A stretch of DNA of 64,000 nt, from NCBI GenBank assembly GCA_964344255.1, contig CAYFMQ010000008.1, forward strand, positions 1-64,000, given 5' to 3'. This document shows, piece by piece, positions 50,637-59,665 of the stretch. The position numbers and the translations under genes were made by a program. Position 1 is the first letter of the stretch. Every line of letters starts with the position of its first letter. This stretch comes from JAJFIE01 sp964344255 (lineage in GTDB: Bacteria; Pseudomonadota; Alphaproteobacteria; Rhodospirillales; Casp-alpha2). The notes below the pieces were generated by a model. That model did no database searches. It worked only from the letters and a program-made list of their open reading frames with translations, and was not told the DNA's origin.

Positions 50637-51788
50637 CTAGCTTAACTCGGGCAATTCGGCGATTTCGGCGAGCATCGTGATGATGCTTGGCATGTAGATC
50701 ATGTCAAAAGCGGAATCGTTTTCAAGGACGCTGAAGAAAACGCCCACGACACCGCTTGTCATGTCGGCAAGCATGAATTGGCCGCCATAACCGCCATGGC
50801 CCAACCATCGCCCGTTCGTCATGGTCTGGTTGGAGTAGCTCATAAAGTCCCTGGGTTCGGGCATGGGGATGCCCTGTTTGAGGGTGACTTCAATGAATCC
50901 TTCATTGCCGACTTTGCGCCCGTTGACGCCTAACCCACGTCGTACGAACAACAGACCGTAGCGAGCCAGGTCTCTCGCCGTTAAGGATCCGCCGCCGCTC
51001 ATCCAGGGACCACCATCCCTGCCAGTGCTGATATGCAGGGCATTTTCCAATCCGGCGGCATCAACGATGTCACTCAAGAAAGAGCGCAAGGGCCGCCCGC
51101 TGACTTTTTCTGCAACCATGCCCAGGACATCCGAATTGGCTGATTTGTAAAGAGCCATGCCAGTGTGGTTCGTAACGTCGTCGCTGGTAATCTTGTTCAG
51201 AAACTCTCTCTGCGATTCATCCACTTCATCCCCGGTCGGTAGCCGCCATCCCATGGATACTTCGTGAATATAGGATGAAGACAGGGGATCGGCATAATCC
51301 TCCGTATAATCGTTGACCACATCCATATTGAGAACCTGTTGGATGGTCGCCTTGGCGTAACCGGAGCCGATGTCCGGTAAATAGGTGTCAACGGTTTTGT
51401 CCAACTCCACATCGCCCGAAGTCACCAGGCTTCCGATGATGAGGTTCAGGTTGGTTTTCGTAATGGACATGATGGAATGCGGGCAGTCGGGGCCGAAATC
51501 ATCGGCATAGTCCTCATAAAGAATTTCCTGGCCCCGCAGGACGACCATTCCTGAGAAGATACTGGATGATGTCAAATGGCGAACCGAAGCCATGTCGCTG
51601 ATCCGGTGGTCAAAGTTCTTCTCAAGCTCCAGCACGCGTTCCGACCGCAGGCTTATACTGTACCGGGCATTGCGATAGAGGTTGTGAAATCCCGAGCGGC
51701 GGAAATCCGGGGAATTCCAGCGCGCCTTATGGTTCTTGACGGTCTGGAGGTCCGGGTTCGGATACGAGGTCAATTCACTTCTGGTCAT
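50637..51788 (-). CDS. serine hydrolase (beta-lactamase/esterase family)
   Basis: The 383-residue protein has the class C beta-lactamase/DD-peptidase fold: SxxK motif in HSIMSITKTNLN (Ser and Lys of SITK), the YKSANSDVLG segment at the YxN position, and GHGGYGGQF near the C-terminus. No signal peptide is seen, so it is probably a cytoplasmic esterase or amidase. It starts 21 bp after the BKACE stop on the same strand, so it is likely part of carnitine catabolism, for example hydrolysing an acylcarnitine. That role is inferred. Confidence 0.87.
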   Translation of the reverse strand: MTRSELTSYPNPDLQTVKNHKARWNSPDFRRSGFHNLYRNARYSISLRSERVLELEKNFDHRISDMASVRHLTSSSIFSGMVVLRGQEILYEDYADDFGPDCPHSIMSITKTNLNLIIGSLVTSGDVELDKTVDTYLPDIGSGYAKATIQQVLNMDVVNDYTEDYADPLSSSYIHEVSMGWRLPTGDEVDESQREFLNKITSDDVTNHTGMALYKSANSDVLGMVAEKVSGRPLRSFLSDIVDAAGLENALHISTGRDGGPWMSGGGSLTARDLARYGLLFVRRGLGVNGRKVGNEGFIEVTLKQGIPMPEPRDFMSYSNQTMTNGRWLGHGGYGGQFMLADMTSGVVGVFFSVLENDSAFDMIYMPSIITMLAEIAELPELS

Positions 51789-51809
51789 GACTTTGTCCTC
51801 ACTGGCGAA

Positions 51810-52691
51810 TTAAGTCTTAAGTCCGATCTTCTGACGGGCTTCGTCCGGTCCGACAACACGGCCACCCAGGCGTTCGATAATTTCTTTTGCCCTGGTGACC
51901 AGATCGCCGTTAGTAGCCAGAACACCCTTGTCGAGATACAGGTTGTCTTCCAGTCCCACACGAACGTTGCCGCCCAGGATCATGGCCTGGGCGACCATGG
52001 GCATCTGCATGCGCGAAATGCCGAAACCGGCCCAGACGGCATCAGATGGCAGGGCATTCTTGATGGACGACATGGAATTGGTGTCCGCCGGCGCTCCCCA
52101 CGGGATGCCGAGGCATATCTGGAACAGGGGCGGCCTGTCGATCAGGCCTTCTTCGACCATGGAACTGGCGAGCCATGCCATGCCCAGATCGAACACCTCC
52201 AGTTCGGGTTTGACGCCCAGGTCCTGGATGATCTTCGCCATGGTCCTGAGCATGGATGGCGTGCTGATATAAATATCGTCGCCGCCGCCGAAATTCAGCG
52301 TACCGCAGTCCAGGGTGCAGATTTCCGGCATCAACTCCTTGACGTGTGCCAGGCGTTCTTCCGCTCCGATCATGTCCGTTCCGGGGCCACCGTTTGCAGG
52401 GTTTTCCGGATCGGGAACCCAATCACCGCCCATACCGGCTGTCAGGTTGATGATGACATCGGTATCGCTGGCGCGGATCAGTTCAACGGCTTCACGGAAC
52501 AGTTCCGTGTCTCTCGATCCCTTGCCGGTTTCCGGATCCCGGACATGAATATGGGCGACGGCGGCGCCTGCCTGCGCGGCTTCAATGGCGGCATCAGCTA
52601 TTTCTTTCGGTGTAACGGGGACCTTGTCGCTTCGTCCCGTTGAATCGCCGGCACCGGTCACTGCGCAGGTAATGATGACATCTCGGTTCAT
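51810..52691 (-). CDS. BKACE (DUF849) beta-keto acid cleavage enzyme, likely 3-dehydrocarnitine cleavage
   Basis: The 293-residue TIM-barrel enzyme starts MNRDVIITCAVTGAGDSTGR, has the zinc-ligand HIHVRD motif (~residue 50), INLTAGMGGD and the late RVGLEDNLYLDKG with its Glu. BKACE enzymes condense a beta-keto acid with acetyl-CoA and split it. Next to carnitine dehydrogenase the substrate should be 3-dehydrocarnitine, giving glycine betaine plus acetoacetyl-CoA (like CdhC). ATG 52691 has GGAG upstream; 52766 is unlikely. It is divergent from the CdhR-like regulator. Confidence 0.9.
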   Translation of the reverse strand: MNRDVIITCAVTGAGDSTGRSDKVPVTPKEIADAAIEAAQAGAAVAHIHVRDPETGKGSRDTELFREAVELIRASDTDVIINLTAGMGGDWVPDPENPANGGPGTDMIGAEERLAHVKELMPEICTLDCGTLNFGGGDDIYISTPSMLRTMAKIIQDLGVKPELEVFDLGMAWLASSMVEEGLIDRPPLFQICLGIPWGAPADTNSMSSIKNALPSDAVWAGFGISRMQMPMVAQAMILGGNVRVGLEDNLYLDKGVLATNGDLVTRAKEIIERLGGRVVGPDEARQKIGLKT

Positions 52692-52885
52692 GTTGTTTCT
52701 CCATCCCTTGGAAAGTGTATTGGGTCGATCGCACCGTCTTGAAGAGGCTGCCGCTATTGAAAGCATGATGACGAAATGCGTATTCTGGTGTAATGAATTT
52801 TCGTCACATGTAATGATTATTCGTCAATGCCCGTGTGGCGATTTGAAAACCTCAGGGGCAGTCTTTTTCGCCGGGAGCGAAGCAG

Positions 52886-53938
52886 GTGAGTGTTTCCACA
52901 CAGAATGCAGATTGTATCCGCTTCGTGTTTGTTCTTATTCCCAGATTCAACATGATGGCCCTGACGGCGACTCTGGAACCATTAAGGGTTGCGAATTACC
53001 TGGGCGGCCGGACACTGTACGACTGGACATTCGTTTCACCCGGTGGTGGTTCCGTCGTCGCCAGCAACGGCATGATGATCGACACCCAGCCCCTGTCGGA
53101 TGACATACAGAAACCCGATACGATATTTATCTGTGGCAGTTGGGACTGCGAACACTATGAGAATCGCGAGTTGTTCGCCTGGTTGCGGCGCTACTCCCGT
53201 TTCGGCGTTCGCCTCGGCGCCATGGATATCGGCGTCTACATTCTCGCCCGTGCCGGTTTGCTTAACGGTTATCGCGCCACGGTTCTCTGGTACTGCCTAC
53301 GCGCTTTTGCGGAAGCCTTTCCGGAAACGGATGTCGTCGAGCAATTGTTTGTCGAGGATCGCGACAGGATAACCATCGCGGGCGGAACGGCCGGCATGGA
53401 TGTCATGCTGAACGACATATCGGGGCGCTTCGATCCCCAACTCGCTCGCGAGATTGCCGATCACGTTCTGCACTATCCGATCCGCATGTCGGAGAACGCC
53501 CAGCGCAATGTGGTTAGCGGGCGTCATGAAATCATGCATTCTGTGGTTCGCGCGGCTATCCAGATTATGGAAAACAATGTGGAGGAACCGCTGTCGATAC
53601 CGGAAATCGCCAACCGGGTTCATGTCAATCAGCGGAAACTGGAGCGCTTGTTCCACCGCCATATTGGCCGGTCCGCCATCGGCTATTACCGTGTGCTCAG
53701 GCTGCAGCATGCCCTCGTCCTGTTGACGAATACGGACCTGTCTATCCGGGAAGTATCCGTGGCGTGCGGTTATTCCAGCCTGTCGCATTTTGCTAAATCG
53801 TTTGCCGCGCAATACGGCAAAAGACCTCGTGAATGCCGTGATGCCTGGCCGGTTGGCGAACCGGCGCCGGTCTGGCCGGGATTGGCAACCTCGTTGAACG
53901 ATATTCGGCCTCTGCCGGAGAGCACCAACACCGGTTAA
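52886..53938 (+). CDS. CdhR-like GlxA-family AraC regulator
   Basis: The 350-residue regulator has an N-terminal DJ-1/PfpI-like domain (FVFVLIPRFNMMALTATLEP; GVRLGAMDIGVYILARAGLL) and an AraC DNA-binding pair (LSIPEIANRVHVNQRKLERL; IREVSVACGYSSLSHFAKSF). It matches CdhR, activator of Pseudomonas carnitine catabolism, in build and location: it is divergent from the BKACE gene and convergent with carnitine dehydrogenase. GTG 52886 follows GGGAGCG. Carnitine as inducer is inferred. Confidence 0.88.
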   Translation: MSVSTQNADCIRFVFVLIPRFNMMALTATLEPLRVANYLGGRTLYDWTFVSPGGGSVVASNGMMIDTQPLSDDIQKPDTIFICGSWDCEHYENRELFAWLRRYSRFGVRLGAMDIGVYILARAGLLNGYRATVLWYCLRAFAEAFPETDVVEQLFVEDRDRITIAGGTAGMDVMLNDISGRFDPQLAREIADHVLHYPIRMSENAQRNVVSGRHEIMHSVVRAAIQIMENNVEEPLSIPEIANRVHVNQRKLERLFHRHIGRSAIGYYRVLRLQHALVLLTNTDLSIREVSVACGYSSLSHFAKSFAAQYGKRPRECRDAWPVGEPAPVWPGLATSLNDIRPLPESTNTG

Positions 53939-53956
53939 GACACCGGCATTTCAAAG

Positions 53957-54910
53957 TCAGGCAAGTTTGCCGATCTTGTTCCAGGCCTGGGCGATGGCGA
54001 CCAAACCGGCGTCCCTTTCTTCGGATAATTCCGAGAACGTTCTGCCCCGGGCCATCTCGTCACAGCTTTCAACCAGTGTATCGCGCATGGCGTCCGTCAG
54101 TTCCGGGGCAACGAGGCGCGTCCAGGGAAACTTGAGCGCCGGCCCGAACTGATCGAGGCAATAGGCCATGCCGCCTTCGCCGCCACCGATGTGATAGGTG
54201 AAGCACGGCCCCGCAAAGGCCCAGCGCGGGCCGGGGCCGTTCACCATGGCGATATCGATCTGTTCCGGCGTTGCTTCGCCGTTTTCGATCATGTGGAGCG
54301 CCTCGCGCCAGACCGCCTCCTGCAGGCGGGTCGCGACGAAACCGGGAACTTCCTTTTCCATGATCAACGGCGCCTTGTCCGTCAGCGTGTAGAAGGCGGC
54401 GGCCCACTGCAATGCTTCCGGGTCGGTCTTTTCACCGCCGACCATTTCCACAAGTGGCAGCAGGTAAGGCGGATTGAAGGGGTGGGCGACCACCGTTCGT
54501 TCCGGCGTCGAGCAACGCGCCTGGATGTCGGTCATGGAAAGACCGGACGTGGAAGACGCGATGACGACATCCGCCGGCGCCAGGTCTCCCAGCTTTTCAT
54601 AAAGCGCCTGTTTCACGTCGATGATTTCCGGAACCGATTCCTGGACGAAGTCCGCATCCTGCACAGCTTCGGCCAGATCGGAAGTGCACGTCAGCCGGTC
54701 AAGGGAAGCGCCATCCGACAGGCCGATCTGTTCCAGGCACTTCCAGGCGGTATCAAGCAGCCGGCGAAAAGCGTCTTCTTCCGCCGGGTCGTGCAAATAT
54801 GTCGTGACGTCGAATCCTTTGGCGAGAAAGTGCGCCGTCCAGCCGCCGCCGATGGGACCTGCGCCGACGCAACTGATCCGGCTGACATCATGAATATCCT
54901 TGCGTGCCAT
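53957..54910 (-). CDS. L-carnitine dehydrogenase
   Basis: The 317-residue 3-hydroxyacyl-CoA-dehydrogenase-like enzyme has a Rossmann start (ISCVGAGPIGGGWTAHFLAK), DFVQESVPEIIDVKQALYE, SSTSGLSM, the catalytic His in VAHPFNPPYLLPLVEMVGGE and late QFGPALKFPWTRLVAPELTD. The last block and GPGPRWAFAGP match Pseudomonas CdhA well. It oxidises L-carnitine to 3-dehydrocarnitine with NAD+. It follows the CaiD-like gene by 15 bp on the same strand. Confidence 0.92.
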   Translation of the reverse strand: MARKDIHDVSRISCVGAGPIGGGWTAHFLAKGFDVTTYLHDPAEEDAFRRLLDTAWKCLEQIGLSDGASLDRLTCTSDLAEAVQDADFVQESVPEIIDVKQALYEKLGDLAPADVVIASSTSGLSMTDIQARCSTPERTVVAHPFNPPYLLPLVEMVGGEKTDPEALQWAAAFYTLTDKAPLIMEKEVPGFVATRLQEAVWREALHMIENGEATPEQIDIAMVNGPGPRWAFAGPCFTYHIGGGEGGMAYCLDQFGPALKFPWTRLVAPELTDAMRDTLVESCDEMARGRTFSELSEERDAGLVAIAQAWNKIGKLA

Positions 54911-54925
54911 AATGAATATTCTCCC

Positions 54926-55738
54926 TTAACGGCCCTTGAAGACTGGGTCGCGCTTTTCAACAAAGGCCCTGACGCCTTCGGCTGAGTCTTCCGATTTCAG
55001 CATCTTGCGATATGTGGGCAGATCGCCTGTGCGCATGGTATGGAACGCCCCTTCGATGCTTTCCGCTTCGATGGTGCGCAGGACCTCCTTGACCGTCTGC
55101 AACGCCAGTGGCGCTGACTTGGCCAATTGGTCAGCCCATTCACGTGCCTTGTCCATCAACTGGTCATAGGGCACGACGGCATTGATCAGACCATACCCGG
55201 CGGCTTCCTCGGCGGACATGCGGCGTCCCAGCAACAGCATTTCCATGGCGATATTATAGGGAAGACGGCGCGGCAGGCGTTGCAGCGCACCGGCATCGGG
55301 CACGATGCCCAACGGCATTTCAGGGAGCGCAAACTCAACGTGATCGGCGGCGATGATCAGGTCGCATCCGAGGGCGATTTCAAATCCGCCACCGATGGTC
55401 AGACCGTTGAGCGCCGCAATCAGGGGCTTGTTCAGAACCCAGTTCTCCGTCACGCCGGCAAAACCGCCGAACACGTCGCTTTCGGTTTCCCACCAATTGT
55501 CAAGCTGCTGTTCGCCGCTGTCGAGGGACTTGAGGTCCCAGCCGGCGGAGAAAATCCGCTCGCCGGCGCCGGTAATGATACCGACCCACAGTTCAGGATC
55601 TTCATGCAGGGTGCGGATGGCCTCACCCAGTTTCCTGGATGTCGCATGGTCAATGGCATTGACCTTGGGGCGGTCGAGTGTGATCTCCAGCACCCGGCCG
55701 CGCCGCTCGACGATTACACTTTCATTCTCTTCTGACAT
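54926..55738 (-). CDS. carnitinyl-CoA dehydratase / crotonobetainyl-CoA hydratase (CaiD-like)
   Basis: The 270-residue crotonase-fold enzyme matches E. coli CaiD: ITGAGERIFSAGWDLKSL, ALNGLTIGGGFEIALGCDLI, FALPEMPLGIVPDAGALQRL and FVEKRDPVFKGR at the end. Both family glutamates (GFE and LPE) are present. It should hydrate crotonobetainyl-CoA to L-carnitinyl-CoA. ATG 55738 follows GAGG and begins at the CaiD N-terminus; 55858 is too long. It leads an operon with the carnitine dehydrogenase. Confidence 0.9.
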   Translation of the reverse strand: MSEENESVIVERRGRVLEITLDRPKVNAIDHATSRKLGEAIRTLHEDPELWVGIITGAGERIFSAGWDLKSLDSGEQQLDNWWETESDVFGGFAGVTENWVLNKPLIAALNGLTIGGGFEIALGCDLIIAADHVEFALPEMPLGIVPDAGALQRLPRRLPYNIAMEMLLLGRRMSAEEAAGYGLINAVVPYDQLMDKAREWADQLAKSAPLALQTVKEVLRTIEAESIEGAFHTMRTGDLPTYRKMLKSEDSAEGVRAFVEKRDPVFKGR

Positions 55739-55991
55739 GGATTGTACCTCGGTGAAGATGGGCAATGATTGGACTAATAAAGCCACGTCATGGGGCGTGA
55801 ATAGGATTGTTTTTACGACGGAAAGAACGGTAATTCGACAGGATAACCCGAAAAGCAAGGCGCCCTATTCGCAAATCAAACCGCGTAAAGGCGTCGAAAA
55901 TACAGTATTGGTGTCGAATTACAGTGATTGTCAGGACTCTGAATCCAGAATGATCGCGGCATACTGACAATTCCTAACCGGATGGTGCGCC

Positions 55992-57152
55992 ATGGACTAT
56001 CTCTACACCGATGAACAACGCATGTTGGTCGAATCGTTGCGCGCATTCGTCGAGCAGGAGCTTCGCCCCCACGAAGCCGAAACGGACCAGTTGGGATATG
56101 TCCCGGAAGAACTGGGCAAACAGATCGTCGCCAAGGCCCTGGAAATGGGATTCTACGCCGCCAACCTGCCTGAAGAGATCGGCGGCGGCGGGCTGGATTA
56201 TGTCAGCCTGGCCCTGCTGGAGCGGGAATTCGGCAAGACCACCTATGGCCTGCACGGCTGGGTGCACCGCCCCTCGGAGATTCTCATGGCTTGTGAGGGT
56301 GATCAGGTAGAAGAGTATCTGCTTCCCTGCGTTCGCGCCGAACGGAAGGAGTTCTTCGCCCTGACGGAGCCGGGCGCCGGATCGGACATCATGTCAATGC
56401 AGACACGCGCTGAAAAGGACGGAGACGACTGGATCATTAACGGATCGAAGCATTTCATCTCAAGCCCCGTAGAGGCTGATTTCGCCATCCTGTTTGCCGC
56501 CACCGGCGTCGATGAGACACCGCGCGGCCCCCGGAAACAGGTAACGGCCTTTCTCGTCGATGCAGGGCTCGAAGGCTTTTCCATTGAGCGCGGCCCCCGG
56601 TGTGCTGCCCAGCGCGCCTACAAGACATTCCAGTTGTCCTTCGATAACGTAAGGGTGCCGAGCAGCAAGATTCTGGGAGAGGAAGGCAAGGGTCTTGATC
56701 TGGCCGGAAAGTGGCTTCGCATGGGCCGGGTCTGGGTGGCGGCGGGATGCTGCGGCAAGGCGGAACGTCTGCTGGACCTGGCAATCGAGTGGGCCGCCAG
56801 CCGCAAGCAGTTCGGCCAGCCAATCGGCAAGTTCCAGGGCACGTCGTTCAAGCTAGCGGACATGGCGACGGAACTGAAGGCCGCAGACCTGCTGGTCTGG
56901 GATGCGGCTCGGAAAGCCGATCTCGGTATCATGGAAGACGATGACGCGGCGAAAGCGAAACTCTATGCAGCCGAGATGGTCGGGCGGGTTGCCGACAACA
57001 CGGTTCAGATTTATGGCGGCATGGGCCTGATGGAAGACCTGCCCGTCGAACGGTTGTGGCGGGATGCACGGCTTGACCGGATCTGGGACGGTACGTCGGA
57101 AATCCAACGGCACATCATCTCCCGGTCGTTGCTTCGCCCACACGGAGCCTAA
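55992..57152 (+). CDS. acyl-CoA dehydrogenase, likely gamma-butyrobetainyl-CoA dehydrogenase
   Basis: This 386-residue flavoenzyme has ACAD features: YLYTDEQRMLVESLRAFVE, FFALTEPGAGSDIMSMQTRA (FAD loop), KHFISSPVEADFAILFAATG, ASRKQFGQPIGKFQGT and DNTVQIYGGMGLMEDLPVER. Between a CaiD-like hydratase and a CoA ligase it should oxidise gamma-butyrobetainyl-CoA to crotonobetainyl-CoA. At the MCAD catalytic-Glu position it has Asp (RIWDGTSEIQR), so the base may be elsewhere. It is divergent from the CaiD-CdhA operon and starts a CoA-ligase-cupin operon. Confidence 0.88.
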   Translation: MDYLYTDEQRMLVESLRAFVEQELRPHEAETDQLGYVPEELGKQIVAKALEMGFYAANLPEEIGGGGLDYVSLALLEREFGKTTYGLHGWVHRPSEILMACEGDQVEEYLLPCVRAERKEFFALTEPGAGSDIMSMQTRAEKDGDDWIINGSKHFISSPVEADFAILFAATGVDETPRGPRKQVTAFLVDAGLEGFSIERGPRCAAQRAYKTFQLSFDNVRVPSSKILGEEGKGLDLAGKWLRMGRVWVAAGCCGKAERLLDLAIEWAASRKQFGQPIGKFQGTSFKLADMATELKAADLLVWDAARKADLGIMEDDDAAKAKLYAAEMVGRVADNTVQIYGGMGLMEDLPVERLWRDARLDRIWDGTSEIQRHIISRSLLRPHGA

Positions 57153-57157
57153 AATAA

Positions 57158-59266
57158 ATGACGCCGGAAAGACGGAAAAACCTGAAGCGCCTGTTCGCGC
57201 CCCGGCATGCCGCCTTTGTCGGCGGCAATAGCGCGGAACTGGCGGCACGGCAGTGCGTGAAGGGCGGCTTCAAGGGCGAAATCTGGGGCGTTAATCCCAA
57301 GCGGAACGAGATGGCGGGACTGCCTTGTTTTGCTCGGGTGGAAGACCTGCCCGAAGGCCCGGACGCCGTATTCCTGGCCGTGCCGAGCACCGTCGCCATT
57401 GAAGCGGTCGACATCTTGCGCCAGGTCGGCGCAGGCGGCATCGTTTGTTATTCCGCCGGTTTCGGCGAACTGGGTGAAGACGGCCTTGAGCACGAAAAGG
57501 CCATGATGGAAGCCGCAGGCGATATGGCCTTTGTCGGCCCGAACTGTTCAGGCATGCTGAATTTTGTGGAGAGCGCCGCTCTCTGGCCCTTCGATCATGG
57601 CGGCGCACCAGGCGGAAAGCCCGTTGAAAGAGGGGCCGCCTTCATCACCCAGAGCGGCATGCTGGGCAACACCGTTACCATGAACCAGCGGGGGCTGCCT
57701 TTCGCCTATATCATCAGTTCCGGCAATCAGGGCATGCTCGGGGTCGAAGATTTCCTGGACGAACTGATCGAGGATCCTCGGGTGAGCGCCATCGGACTTT
57801 ATATCGAAGGCCTGCGGGATATCGGGAAGTTTGCCAAAGCCGCCATCCGGGCGCTGAAGGCTGGCAAGCCCATCGTGGCGCAAAAGGCGGGAACGTCCGA
57901 GATCGGCGCGCAGTTGACGATCACCCATACGGGATCGCTTTCCGGCACGGACGAATTGTATCAGGCGCTGTTTGACCGTCTAGGGGTGATCCGGGTCGAT
58001 TCAGCCGTCACCATGATGGAAACCCTGAAACTGGTTACCATAGCCGGTATTCCGAAAGGTGGGCGTCTGGCCGGCCTGACCTGTTCGGGTGGCGATTCAA
58101 CCATGCTGGCGGATGGAGCGGAGCCTTTGGGGTTGAGCTATCCATCGGCGTCCGAAGAAGTGAAGAAGACCTTGGAGGAAATCCTGCCGCCCATCGCTAC
58201 CGTCGCCAATCCACTGGATTACACGACCCCGCTTTGGGGTAATGAGGGCGAACTGATCAAGGCATTCAACACCATGTTCGATGACGGCTTTGATGCCGCC
58301 ATCATGGTGCAGGACTATCCAGCCCTTGTGGGTGGCGATAGTTACGCGCCTTATCTGGCTGACGTGCGAGCATTTGAATCGGCGACAAAAAACCACGGTA
58401 TTCCAGGCGTCGTCTGCTCGATCCTGCCGGAAAACCTGGATGAAGAGGCCCGCGACAGCATGATCGATGCGGGCATTGCACCGCTTCAGGGCATCAATGA
58501 TGCGCTCAAATCCCTGGCCGGCGCCGCCCGTTTCGGATCGTTGCGCGAGAGAATTGGCGGATCTACCGATTCCTTGCGCTTGCTGGAATTGGCCGGTGAT
58601 CTGTCGGAAGGGCAAGTGCTGGACGAGTGGCAGGGTAAGCAGCGTCTCAAGGAAGCGGGTCTGCAAATACCCGAGGGCCGCCTTGTCGAGGCTGACGATG
58701 CCATGAAAGCGGCGGAGGAAATCGGCTTTCCGGTTGTCGTGAAACTTATTTCCGCCGATCTGCCCCATAAGACCGAAGCGGGCGCCGTGCAGGTCGGTTT
58801 GGCCAATCATGATGATGTTGCTGCCGCTGTAAGAACCATCCAGGACAATGTGCGTGCTTATAGCCCTGATATAGTTGCTGAGCACTTCCTGGTCGAGGCC
58901 ATGGTACCGAAACCCGTTTGCGAAATGCTGGTGGGCATCAGGCGCGATCTGTCATTCGGATTGGTCATGGTTCTCGGCGGCGGCGGCATCATGGCGGAAC
59001 TGATGCGCGATACGGGCGTTATCCTGCTACCGGCCTGCCGGGAAGCCATTGCTGACAAACTGGCGGAGTTTAAGGTCTCGCAATTGCTTGACGGTTTCAG
59101 GGGTGGGGCCATAGCAAACCGGGAAGCTGTCATTGATGCTATCCTGAATGTGGCATATTTCGCTGAAACCAATGCCGATAGCCTTCTGGAGCTGGATATC
59201 AATCCGCTGATGGTAACGACCGATGGAGTCTGGGTCGTCGATGCTCTGTTGAACGTTTCTGAATAA
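57158..59266 (+). CDS. NDP-forming acyl-CoA synthetase (ATP-grasp)
   Basis: The 702-residue protein fuses a CoA-binding domain (KRLFAPRHAAFVGGNSAELA), succinyl-CoA-ligase-like domains with the phospho-His in ITHTGSLSGTDELYQ, and an ATP-grasp domain (FPVVVKLISADLPHKTEAGAV; FGLVMVLGGGGIMAEL). Such synthetases make acyl-CoA with ATP to ADP. Known carnitine systems use AMP-forming CaiC-type ligases or CoA transferases, so this would be a different activation step for gamma-butyrobetaine or carnitine. It lies 5 bp after the ACAD gene. Confidence 0.87.
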   Translation: MTPERRKNLKRLFAPRHAAFVGGNSAELAARQCVKGGFKGEIWGVNPKRNEMAGLPCFARVEDLPEGPDAVFLAVPSTVAIEAVDILRQVGAGGIVCYSAGFGELGEDGLEHEKAMMEAAGDMAFVGPNCSGMLNFVESAALWPFDHGGAPGGKPVERGAAFITQSGMLGNTVTMNQRGLPFAYIISSGNQGMLGVEDFLDELIEDPRVSAIGLYIEGLRDIGKFAKAAIRALKAGKPIVAQKAGTSEIGAQLTITHTGSLSGTDELYQALFDRLGVIRVDSAVTMMETLKLVTIAGIPKGGRLAGLTCSGGDSTMLADGAEPLGLSYPSASEEVKKTLEEILPPIATVANPLDYTTPLWGNEGELIKAFNTMFDDGFDAAIMVQDYPALVGGDSYAPYLADVRAFESATKNHGIPGVVCSILPENLDEEARDSMIDAGIAPLQGINDALKSLAGAARFGSLRERIGGSTDSLRLLELAGDLSEGQVLDEWQGKQRLKEAGLQIPEGRLVEADDAMKAAEEIGFPVVVKLISADLPHKTEAGAVQVGLANHDDVAAAVRTIQDNVRAYSPDIVAEHFLVEAMVPKPVCEMLVGIRRDLSFGLVMVLGGGGIMAELMRDTGVILLPACREAIADKLAEFKVSQLLDGFRGGAIANREAVIDAILNVAYFAETNADSLLELDINPLMVTTDGVWVVDALLNVSE

Positions 59267-59278
59267 TGGGAGGTAGAC

Positions 59279-59665
59279 TTGATACACAGGACATTTGAAA
59301 GCGTTAAGGGAACGGACAACTTTGTCGAGGCCGACGGGTTCGTCAGCGCTCGTCTTGCCGTTGCATCCGACAACCTCGGCTTCACGGTAACGGAAGCGAT
59401 CGGGTCGTCTGATATCGATCTGGAAGTCGAGCACAAAAACCATATTGAGGCCGTCTATGTCCTTGAAGGAACGGGCACGGTGGAGATTATCGAAACCGGA
59501 GAGAAATACCGGTTGGAACCGGGCGTCTTCTATGCTTTCGACAAACATGAACGTCACCGTTATTTCCTTGATACGGAAGTCCGCGCCATCGCCATTTTCA
59601 ATCCGCCGCTTACCGGGGATGAGGTCAACGACGAATCTGGCGGTTATGCTCTGTCGGATAAGTAA
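59279..59665 (+). CDS. solitary EctC-like cupin (ectoine synthase family)
   Basis: The 128-residue cupin aligns along its full length with ectoine synthase: MIHRTFESVKGTDNFVEADG, HKNHIEAVYVLEG, PGVFYAFDKHERHRY and AIFNPPLTGDEVNDE. Glu57, Tyr85 and His93 keep the iron-ligand positions of characterised EctC. Pocket residues as I recall them differ (Phe21 for Trp, Thr38 for Asn, Ala40 for Thr, Asn117 for His), and no ectA/ectB is present. So it probably acts on another substrate in this catabolic cluster. TTG 59279 follows GGGAGG at 5 nt. Confidence 0.87.
   Translation: MIHRTFESVKGTDNFVEADGFVSARLAVASDNLGFTVTEAIGSSDIDLEVEHKNHIEAVYVLEGTGTVEIIETGEKYRLEPGVFYAFDKHERHRYFLDTEVRAIAIFNPPLTGDEVNDESGGYALSDK

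Noticed and set aside
59279..59665. Ectoine biosynthesis gene
   Set aside because: No ectA, ectB or ectD is nearby and several pocket residues differ, so ectoine production is unlikely from this gene alone.
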